DNA of 7,886 nt from Acidobacteriota bacterium (lineage in GTDB: Bacteria; Acidobacteriota; Terriglobia; Terriglobales; Acidobacteriaceae). Position 1 is the stretch's first letter. Every line of letters starts with the position of its first letter. The notes under the pieces are model-generated. The model had not been told where the DNA came from and did no database searches. It saw nothing but the letters and a program-made list of their open reading frames with translations. Location of the stretch: assembly GCA_003224785.1 (NCBI GenBank), contig QHZV01000019.1:1-7886 (forward strand). The letters are read 5' to 3'. Made by a program: the position numbers and the translations under genes. This document shows positions 1 to 4,462 of this stretch, piece after piece.

Positions 1-788
1 CTGTAAAGGGGGGTTGGGTGTTCGGATTCGGTGTCGGACTTCCACAATGTGATTTCACCGAGGTCATTGGATAATTCCGTCAGGAGGCGCGGATCTAGCG
101 GCCGGCTCGACGCCACTGTCAGACTCCCTCGCTTCGTGGGAAGCGAAGTTACTGACCGCAGGAAAAGCCTGTCTCCGTCTTCTACCACTGCAGTAAGGTC
201 CCGGCTTACAAAAACGGGAAGATTTGAATTGGCTCCGCTATCGGCGCTGAACACGATAGCACCATTGAGCCAAGCAATCGTCGTCCAACCCGGGTCTCTC
301 TTAACTTTGACGCTGCTGATGTCCCGCCCAGCATCTAGATCGGAAGCGATCTCGGCGCTCACCGCCGCATTACTGGCATTGAGTGCTTGAAGTGTTGAGT
401 CGATCCTGGTCCTTAGAATGTAGGCCGCAAACTGGCCGGACAGCAGCCAAAAGGCCAGTCCAGCTAGCACCGCCACCAGCACCACAGGTATGATCCCGAT
501 AAAAAAATACGTAACAATAAGGCGGCTTCTGACGCGCCATAACAGCCGCGCCGAAACCCATCTTTTTGCCAGCCACAAAAGCAGCGTGACCACGATCGCG
601 GTTAGAAAGAAAACCCAACCATCCAGATAGCTCGCATAAGAAGGTCGCAGTCGTCCGGCAAACGTTTTGACTATATAGATAGCAATGTCGAGCCCGGCCA
701 TGTAGCAGGTGACGAGCGCTAGCTTTCCCTTGGGAAAGAGGCCATTCTTTTCCAGCCACGGGCGGACACTGATTAGGCGGGACTGCAT
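1..788 (-). CDS. Membrane-anchored sensor/regulator, N-terminal part (C-terminus beyond left edge)
   Basis: The frame is open from an ATG at 788-786 to the left edge, giving 262 residues without a stop, so the gene is 3'-truncated by the window. It begins MQSRLISVRPWLEKNGLFPK. Hydrophobic segments lie at about residues 23-37 (weaker), 50-65 (WVFFLTAIVVTLLLWLA) and 81-106 (IVTYFFIGIIPVVLVAVLAG onward). After these comes a helix (RIDSTLQALNASNAAVSAEI) and a mixed alpha/beta region with the look of a small extracytoplasmic sensor domain (WTTIAWLNGAIVF). The 'RSRLIVTYFFIGIIPVVLV' type of segment is common at the N-terminus of membrane-bound serine phosphatases (SpoIIE/PP2C type) and of histidine kinases. 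The catalytic half is not in the window, so the class cannot be decided; a PP2C-type phosphatase is my weak preference. No Shine-Dalgarno site is visible before the ATG, and a TATAAT lies 13 nt upstream. The 66-aa gene upstream is on the same strand with a 90-bp gap. Confidence 0.8.
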   Translation of the reverse strand, partial: MQSRLISVRPWLEKNGLFPKGKLALVTCYMAGLDIAIYIVKTFAGRLRPSYASYLDGWVFFLTAIVVTLLLWLAKRWVSARLLWRVRSRLIVTYFFIGIIPVVLVAVLAGLAFWLLSGQFAAYILRTRIDSTLQALNASNAAVSAEIASDLDAGRDISSVKVKRDPGWTTIAWLNGAIVFSADSGANSNLPVFVSRDLTAVVEDGDRLFLRSVTSLPTKRGSLTVASSRPLDPRLLTELSNDLGEITLWKSDTESEHPTPLY

Positions 789-801
789 GCTATGACGGTG
801 A

Positions 802-807
802 ATTATA
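802..807 (-). promoter_or_regulatory. Candidate -10 element (TATAAT) for the truncated sensor gene
   Basis: Read on the minus strand, a perfect TATAAT ends 13 nt before the ATG at 788. No good -35 is present: the hexamers at 15-17 bp spacing are T-rich at best (CGTTTT, GTTTTC, TTTTCC). If the site is used, the 5' leader would be only about 5-7 nt, too short for a Shine-Dalgarno site, and none is seen. Confidence 0.35.
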
Positions 808-814
808 GATGGAA

Positions 815-839
815 GCCGGGGTGGAAAACGCATCCCGGC
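815..839 (-). other. Hairpin between the 66-aa gene and the sensor gene
   Basis: The arms 815-823 (gccggggtg) and 831-839 (catcccggc) pair over 9 positions with one A/C mismatch, around a 7-nt loop. On the minus strand the hairpin lies downstream of the 66-aa gene and just upstream of the TATAAT. It is not followed by a T-run, so it is a poor intrinsic terminator. It could equally be a chance GC-rich stem or an operator overlapping the -35 region. Confidence 0.3.
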
Positions 840-878
840 GCCGGACTTCTTACGTGTCTCGAGAAGGAGGATTGGGAG

Positions 879-1079
879 CTAAATTTCCGGGTAGAAGTCA
901 AAAAAAGCATCGAGGCTCGACTTGAGTTGCTTCTCGATCTGCTCCTTGCTGCCTTCGAGCACGTGCATCGTGACGTGCGCCTCGTTGCCATTGTTCAATT
1001 TCAGGGTTGCGTCGCCCACCTCGGCAACTTCATTTGAGGGCAGAAGACGCATTCCGTAAACGAGCGTTAGATTTGCCAT
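879..1079 (-). CDS. Small uncharacterised protein, 66 aa
   Basis: I do not recognise this protein. It starts at ATG 1079-1077 (MANLTLVYGMRLLPSNEVAE) and ends in TAG at 879. The codons look real, with mostly G or C in the third position and an acidic/basic composition typical of a soluble cytoplasmic protein; the overlapping frames on either strand read as Arg/Ser/Cys-rich shadows. The sequence suggests two or three beta strands (ATLKLNNG, EAHVTMHVLEG) followed by one amphipathic helix (KEQIEKQLKSSLDAFFDFY). There is no signal peptide, membrane segment or metal-binding motif. No Shine-Dalgarno site is present, but TAGAAT lies exactly 6 nt before the ATG, which points to a leaderless mRNA. The gene is divergent from the exported protein at 1230 and on the same strand as the sensor gene downstream. 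Confidence 0.72.
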   Translation of the reverse strand: MANLTLVYGMRLLPSNEVAEVGDATLKLNNGNEAHVTMHVLEGSKEQIEKQLKSSLDAFFDFYPEI

Positions 1080-1085
1080 GAGTCA

Positions 1086-1091
1086 ATTCTA
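1086..1091 (-). promoter_or_regulatory. Candidate -10 element (TAGAAT) of the 66-aa gene
   Basis: On the minus strand TAGAAT (5 of 6 matches to TATAAT) is followed by 6 nt (tgactc) and then the ATG at 1079. That spacing would place the transcription start at or next to the start codon. I see no convincing -35 upstream. Confidence 0.4.
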
Positions 1092-1217
1092 AATCGTTCG
1101 TGAGGCATGGCGTCTCCCCTTCGCGAGAAGCGCGGCATTGGTGGCCCTGGCCTCGTTCCGACCACAGAGGGGGTGGCCCGTATCACACGACCGAGCAGGG
1201 ATTTTCTACTCTCCTGC

Positions 1218-1223
1218 TACAAT
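1218..1223 (+). promoter_or_regulatory. Candidate -10 element (TACAAT) of the exported-protein gene
   Basis: TACAAT matches TATAAT at 5 of 6 positions and is followed by 6 nt (ttcgct) and then GTG at 1230. No Shine-Dalgarno site precedes this GTG or the ATG at 1248. The position would give a leaderless transcript starting at the GTG and supports choosing 1230 as the start. The -35 region (GCAGGG at 17 bp) is poor. Confidence 0.38.
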
Positions 1224-1229
1224 TTCGCT

Positions 1230-1973
1230 GTGTTCTGCAAAATCCTGATGGTGGGCATTGCGTTAGCGCCGACTTGTGTCTGCAAAGCACAGGGGCCTTC
1301 CTCCGGGAAGCAGCCACAAGTCAAAGTCAATGTACTGAACGTCTGCACGCCATCCGCGGACGAGCAAAAAGAAATTGCGTCCGCCCTCGCGGGAATTCCC
1401 AATAGGCCGTCATTCAGTGCCGACTTCGAGGTGGACCGCGGGCGTTCCGTGCTGGATCCGAGTGGCAATCCTCTCGCGATGGCAAATCCCGGGGGAAATG
1501 TGGCCGCGCTGGCCACGGACACAACCGCCGTCGCGGATTTTGTGCGAATCAGGCATGATCTGGCGGGCAGCCCCTATTTGAACGTGCAGTATTCGTTCAG
1601 CCGAGACACTCATCAGATGGTCGAGACTCTGGTGTTTCGTGTCCGGGATCCCAAGGATCTCATGCAGGTGTCCATTGAGGACAGCGCTTCATCAGTGACG
1701 CCCGCAGCCACTATGCTGAGCGCGACGACACCTGCGAGCCGAATCAAGCTCGAGCGTTTCGGGAAATCGTCGGTCGTTCTGTCCCGTTGTTCAGCGACCG
1801 GCGAAGGCCCACCGCCGGATCAGAGCGCTTATGAGCCGTTGTTTTCGGCTGCATCCGGGCTGCTGTCCCAATATCGGGACATGCTTGGAGCACGAAGGTT
1901 AGTCCCCGAAGAACTGACCAGAATCCACGGGAGTGGCCTGGCTGTTCATCGGACTGCGCCCCATAGTAATTAA
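1230..1973 (+). CDS. Exported protein of unknown function, 247 aa
   Basis: I do not recognise a named family. From GTG 1230 the protein begins MFCKILMVGIALAPTCVCKA, a short N-region, hydrophobic core and plausible signal-peptidase I site before Gln21 (CKA|Q). The mature part is soluble, with regions that look like beta strands (VKVNVLNVC, YLNVQYSFSR, TLVFRVRD) and two cysteines, in NVCTPS and LSRCSA, which could form a disulfide outside the cytoplasm. A motif-like stretch VRDPKDLMQVSIEDSASSV and an Ala/Ser/Thr-rich segment follow. The frame is open to ATG 1107, but those extra 41 residues would bury the signal peptide. ATG 1248 is another possible start and would give a signal lacking its charged residue. 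The stop TAA at 1971-1973 shares its last base with an ATG in the trxB frame. The gene may be read through into trxB. Confidence 0.75.
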   Translation: MFCKILMVGIALAPTCVCKAQGPSSGKQPQVKVNVLNVCTPSADEQKEIASALAGIPNRPSFSADFEVDRGRSVLDPSGNPLAMANPGGNVAALATDTTAVADFVRIRHDLAGSPYLNVQYSFSRDTHQMVETLVFRVRDPKDLMQVSIEDSASSVTPAATMLSATTPASRIKLERFGKSSVVLSRCSATGEGPPPDQSAYEPLFSAASGLLSQYRDMLGARRLVPEELTRIHGSGLAVHRTAPHSN

Positions 1974-1988
1974 TGGCCGAACCCGGCT

Positions 1989-2016
1989 TTGAAACCGAAA
2001 TCAAATTTCGTAATCT
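1989..2016 (+). promoter_or_regulatory. Candidate promoter for trxB
   Basis: TTGAAA at 1989-1994 (5 of 6 matches to the -35 consensus) is separated by 16 bp from TAATCT at 2011-2016, which fits TANNNT. The gap to the ATG at 2027 is 10 nt, so the mRNA would have almost no leader. No Shine-Dalgarno site is seen before either candidate start. This supports 2027 as the start rather than the ATG at 1973, although translational coupling from the upstream stop codon is an alternative. Confidence 0.4.
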
Positions 2017-2026
2017 AACGAACTCT

Positions 2027-2956
2027 ATGGATACAAGAAATGTTGTGGTCATCGGATCGGGTTGCGCCGGGCACACGGCAGCGCTTTACACCGCCCGCGC
2101 AAAGCTGAATCCCTTGGTGTTGGAAGGGCACGAGCCCGGCGGCCAGCTTTCGCTGACCACACTAGTAGAAAATTTCCCAGGATTTCCTGAAGGAATTCAG
2201 GGCCCGGAGTTGATCGCGAACATGCGGCGCCAGGCCGAGCGCTTCGGTGCGGAATACAGATTGGCGCATGTGACGGCTGCAGACCTCAGCGAGCGTCCGT
2301 TCACTCTCCAAGTCGGTAAAGACGTGGTGCAGACCCAGACCCTCATCATCGCTAGCGGCGCTTCGGCGCGATGGCTGGGACTCCCAAATGAGCAGGCATT
2401 GATTGGTCATGGGGTTTCATCCTGTGCTACCTGTGATGGTTTCTTTTTTTCAGGCAAAGAAATTTCCGTCATCGGTGGCGGCGACTCCGCGATGGAAGAG
2501 GCGCTCTTCCTAACCCGTTTTGCTAACAAGGTGACGCTGATTCACCGCCGCGACGAATTCCGCGCTTCCAAGATCATGCTGGAGCGCGCGCAGAAGAACG
2601 AAAAGATCCAGTTCCTCACCAATACGATTGTCGAAGACGTATATGATCCCTCGAAAAAAGAGGTGACCGGGCTGAAGTTGCGCCACGCCGGTAACGGAAA
2701 GACTTGGGATTTCCCTACAAGCGCCATGTTTCTCGGAATCGGCCACATCCCCAATGCCAAAATTTTTGAAGGACAATTGGACACCGACCAGGATGGATAC
2801 TTAAAGACCGCAAATTTCGTATTCACCAGAGTGCCGGGCGTCTACGCCTGCGGAGACGTACAAGACCGCCGGTATCGCCAGGCCATAACGGCTGCGGGTT
2901 CGGGGTGCATGGCGGCGCTCGAAGTCGAAAAGTTTCTAGAAGATGCAGGGCACTAA
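2027..2956 (+). CDS. trxB: Thioredoxin reductase (NADPH, FAD)
   Basis: This cytoplasmic flavoenzyme passes electrons from NADPH through FAD and a redox disulfide to thioredoxin. From ATG 2027 it has 309 residues, the usual size for the low-molecular-weight bacterial family. Visible motifs in order: the FAD loop GSGCAG (residues 10-15), EGHEPGGQL, TLVENFPGFPEGI, the active-site CATC (Cys133 and Cys136), the NADPH-binding loop GGGDSAMEE, HRRDEFRASK (the Arg pair that selects the NADPH phosphate), and the second FAD motif VYACGDVQD followed by YRQAITAAGSGCMAALE. All key residues are present. The FAD loop has Cys where the commonest form has Pro (GSGPAG). An in-frame ATG at 1973 overlaps the stop of the preceding gene and would add 18 residues ahead of the flavin fold. 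No thioredoxin gene is in the window. Confidence 0.96.
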   Translation: MDTRNVVVIGSGCAGHTAALYTARAKLNPLVLEGHEPGGQLSLTTLVENFPGFPEGIQGPELIANMRRQAERFGAEYRLAHVTAADLSERPFTLQVGKDVVQTQTLIIASGASARWLGLPNEQALIGHGVSSCATCDGFFFSGKEISVIGGGDSAMEEALFLTRFANKVTLIHRRDEFRASKIMLERAQKNEKIQFLTNTIVEDVYDPSKKEVTGLKLRHAGNGKTWDFPTSAMFLGIGHIPNAKIFEGQLDTDQDGYLKTANFVFTRVPGVYACGDVQDRRYRQAITAAGSGCMAALEVEKFLEDAGH

Positions 2957-3010
2957 GTCTTCTTCGCGCACCTGGTTACTTTCGTCCCCAGGGCACACTA
3001 CCGACGTAAT

Positions 3011-3039
3011 TTGCGAGCTTGCTGCCTAATGTTTACTGT
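3011..3039 (+). promoter_or_regulatory. Candidate promoter for the TonB-domain gene
   Basis: TTGCGA at 3011-3016 (4 of 6 to TTGACA), a 17-bp spacer and TACTGT at 3034-3039 (fits TANNNT) end 9 nt before the ATG at 3049. Again no Shine-Dalgarno site is visible and the leader would be about 2 nt. Confidence 0.38.
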
Positions 3040-3048
3040 GTGAACATT

Positions 3049-3384
3049 ATGAGGGGTTTCCCTTTTCTCCTGGTGCTTTTATCGCTCGTCCTTCTCGGTT
3101 TCCAACTCGGGTCTGCGGTTGCGCAAGACGATCAAGCCGCAGGCGACCGCAAGGTGATCAACAGAGTTGTTCCCAGTTATCCAGCGATTGCGCGCGGCAT
3201 GAACCTTAGCGGGACGGTGAAACTGGAAGCTGTCGTGCTCGCCAATGGCAGCGTAAAATCCGTCCAAGTAAAGGGCGGAAATCCGTTGCTGGTGCAGTCG
3301 GCTGAACGCGCGGTGCATGACTGGAAATGGGAGAAAGCCGACCACGATTCGACAGAGCAAGTTGAATTCAGGTTCCACCCGTAG
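3049..3384 (+). CDS. Small exported TonB C-terminal-domain protein, 111 aa
   Basis: From ATG 3049 the protein begins MRGFPFLLVLLSLVLLGFQL and then GSAVAQDD, a clear signal peptide with an AVA|Q cleavage site. The mature 80-odd residues are a TonB C-terminal domain: VVPSYPAIARGMNLSGTVKL, then VVLANGSVKSVQV, GGNPLLVQSAERAVHDWKW and the final strand EQVEFRFHP. This domain in true TonB contacts the TonB box of outer-membrane receptors. Here there is neither the long Pro-rich linker nor, if the signal is cut, an inner-membrane anchor, so an energy-transducing role is doubtful and a periplasmic binding or scaffold role is as likely. The frame extends to a TTG at 3019 (121 aa), but the ten extra residues precede the charged start of the signal. 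No exbB, exbD or receptor gene is nearby. Confidence 0.88.
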   Translation: MRGFPFLLVLLSLVLLGFQLGSAVAQDDQAAGDRKVINRVVPSYPAIARGMNLSGTVKLEAVVLANGSVKSVQVKGGNPLLVQSAERAVHDWKWEKADHDSTEQVEFRFHP

Positions 3385-3401
3385 TCCCCGGCAGACATCT
3401 C

Positions 3402-3453
3402 ATCAGCAACGAGCTGTGATACAAATTTCTGTGCTCTGCTCGTTGGCGCTGAT
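3402..3453 (+). other. Long imperfect hairpin between the TonB-domain gene and proline dehydrogenase
   Basis: ATCAGC (3402-3407) plus AACGAGC (3408-3414) pairs with GCTCGTT (3438-3444) and GCTGAT (3448-3453). This gives 13 base pairs interrupted by a 3-nt bulge (ggc, 3445-3447), with a 23-nt loop. It starts 18 nt after the TonB-domain stop codon. No T-run follows, so it is not a textbook terminator. It could be a Rho-linked or mRNA-stabilising stem at the end of the upstream transcript, or a regulatory leader if transcription reads into proline dehydrogenase. Confidence 0.5.
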
Positions 3454-3454
3454 T

Positions 3455-3475
3455 CCAATTCTTGACACCAATTCT
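3455..3475 (+). repeat. 8-bp direct repeat CCAATTCT bracketing a TTGACA
   Basis: CCAATTCT occurs at 3455-3462 and again at 3468-3475, a 13-bp period. The TTGACA at 3462-3467 lies between and partly overlaps the first copy. A tandem site straddling a -35 hexamer is a common arrangement for a regulator of the downstream gene, here proline dehydrogenase. Confidence 0.45.
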
Positions 3476-3490
3476 CCTCGGACTGAGATT
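3462..3490 (+). promoter_or_regulatory. Candidate promoter of the proline dehydrogenase-hydrolase unit
   Basis: A perfect -35 hexamer TTGACA lies at 3462-3467. The -10 is weak: TGAGAT at 3484-3489 (16-bp spacer, 3 of 6) or GAGATT one base later. Transcription would then begin close to the Shine-Dalgarno site at 3496-3500, which is uncomfortably near and lowers confidence. It is the only convincing -35 in the 120-bp gap. Confidence 0.35.
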
Positions 3491-3495
3491 CATCC

Positions 3496-3500
3496 AGGAG
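3496..3500 (+). promoter_or_regulatory. Ribosome binding site of proline dehydrogenase
   Basis: AGGAG lies 4 nt before the GTG at 3505. It decides this start, since no ATG with a better site is nearby in frame and the protein begins exactly as the family does. Confidence 0.6.
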
Positions 3501-3504
3501 CCCT

Positions 3505-4431
3505 GTGCTAAGGGCGCTGTTCATTTCTTTGTCCGAGAGCCGCAGTTTGCGGTCCGTAGCTGAACGTTCATCCATCGGACAGAAAATTTCAGGCCGCTTC
3601 GTCGCCGGCAACCGAGTCGAGGATGCGCTTCGGGTCGCGCGAACGCTGAACGATGCCGGCTTAAGCGTTTCCATTGACAATCTCGGCGAAAACGTAACTT
3701 CGGCAGAGGAGGCGATACACAGTGCGCAGCTCTACGACGAGCTACTTTCGGAAATTTCTGCGCGGGGATTGAACGCTAATGTCAGCCTGAAACTCACCCA
3801 CATGGGGCTCGATGTTGATCCCAAGCTTGCTTACAGTCAGGTAAGTGCATTGGTGGCACATGCTGCGTCCATGCAGCCCAAGAATTTTGTGCGCGTGGAT
3901 ATGGAAGGATCGGCTTACACACAACGCACCCTCGATCTGGTTCATGAAGTGCACAGTATTCCCCCGAACCGCGGATGCGTCGGCGCAGTAATCCAGAGCT
4001 ATATGCGGCGCTCGGAAGAGGACGTCGCTAAACTGCTCGATGCAGGAATTCGCATCCGACTATGCAAGGGCGCTTACAAAGAACCGGCGGAGATTGCATT
4101 TCAGACCAAATCTGAGGTGGACACCAACTATCTCCAGCTCATGAAAACTTTGTTGACGAGTGGCGTGTATCACGGGCTGGCCACGCATGACGAAAAAATC
4201 ATCCGCGAAGCAAAGACTTTCGCCTTAGCCAATGGCATCTCGAAGGATAAGTTTGAGTTTCAAATGCTGTATGGCATTCGTCGCGACTTACAGCAGTCCT
4301 TGGTGCGCGAGGGCTGGGGCATGCGAGTGTACGTGCCGTTCGGGACCGAATGGTATCCATATTTAATGCGACGGCTCGCCGAACGGCCGGCCAACGTTTC
4401 CTTCGTTGTGAGAAACTTGTTCAGAAATTAA
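3505..4431 (+). CDS. Proline dehydrogenase (monofunctional, FAD)
   Basis: This enzyme oxidises L-proline to 1-pyrroline-5-carboxylate with FAD and passes the electrons to the respiratory chain; it is the first step of proline use. The 308 residues match the length of stand-alone bacterial ProDH rather than the long PutA fusion. The N-terminus (LRALFISLSESRSLRSVAER) and the (beta/alpha)8 barrel are typical. Visible motifs: SLKLTHMGLD (94-103), VDMEGSAYT (about 131-139), VIQSYMRRSEED (162-173), RLCKGAYKE (185-193), LATHDEKI (225-232), EFQMLYG (251-257) and the closing helix VPFGTEWYPYLMRRLAERP (277-295). That helix holds the Arg pair (290-291) that binds the proline carboxylate in this family. 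The start is GTG with an AGGAG site. No pyrroline-5-carboxylate dehydrogenase gene is in the window. The hydrolase gene follows after 31 bp. Confidence 0.95.
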   Translation: MLRALFISLSESRSLRSVAERSSIGQKISGRFVAGNRVEDALRVARTLNDAGLSVSIDNLGENVTSAEEAIHSAQLYDELLSEISARGLNANVSLKLTHMGLDVDPKLAYSQVSALVAHAASMQPKNFVRVDMEGSAYTQRTLDLVHEVHSIPPNRGCVGAVIQSYMRRSEEDVAKLLDAGIRIRLCKGAYKEPAEIAFQTKSEVDTNYLQLMKTLLTSGVYHGLATHDEKIIREAKTFALANGISKDKFEFQMLYGIRRDLQQSLVREGWGMRVYVPFGTEWYPYLMRRLAERPANVSFVVRNLFRN

Positions 4432-4449
4432 ATCGCAAAGCCGGATTTT

Positions 4450-4453
4450 GGAG
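4450..4453 (+). promoter_or_regulatory. Ribosome binding site of the secreted hydrolase
   Basis: GGAG lies 9 nt before the ATG at 4463 (a second purine run, AAGGGG, abuts the ATG). It favours ATG 4463 over the in-frame TTG at 4448, which has no site of its own. The 31-bp gap after proline dehydrogenase has no visible terminator. Confidence 0.55.
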
Positions 4454-4462
4454 AACAAGGGG

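Larger units (their letters stand above)
1080..1229. other. Divergent intergenic region
   Basis: About 150 bp separate the two divergent starts at 1079 (minus) and 1230 (plus). A TANNNT hexamer sits 6 nt before each start codon (TAGAAT at 1086-1091 on the minus strand, TACAAT at 1218-1223 on the plus strand). The plus-strand frame is open back to an ATG at 1107, but its first 41 residues are rich in Arg, Gly and Pro and look non-coding. No terminator or strong repeat is visible; a short stem with a GCGA loop lies near 1120-1131. Confidence 0.5.

Noticed and set aside
31..390. 119-aa plus-strand frame
   Set aside because: Antisense shadow of the sensor gene, rich in Ser, Arg and Leu, with no motif.
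370..759. 129-aa minus-strand frame with many Cys, Tyr and His
   Set aside because: It starts at a GTG inside the 788 gene and overlaps it fully in another frame. The 788 frame has coherent membrane helices and runs to the window edge, while this one has atypical composition.
1107..1229. ATG 1107 as the start of the exported protein
   Set aside because: It would put about 41 Arg/Gly/Pro-rich residues before the signal peptide. GTG 1230 gives a proper signal and follows TACAAT at 6 nt.
2970..3000. CCTGG/CCAGG stem after trxB as a terminator
   Set aside because: Only 5 bp with a 12-nt loop and no T-run.
3177..3680. 167-aa minus-strand frame spanning the gap before proline dehydrogenase
   Set aside because: It is antisense to both the TonB-domain gene and proline dehydrogenase, Ser/Arg/Thr-rich and without a recognisable domain. 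Both plus-strand genes are secure.
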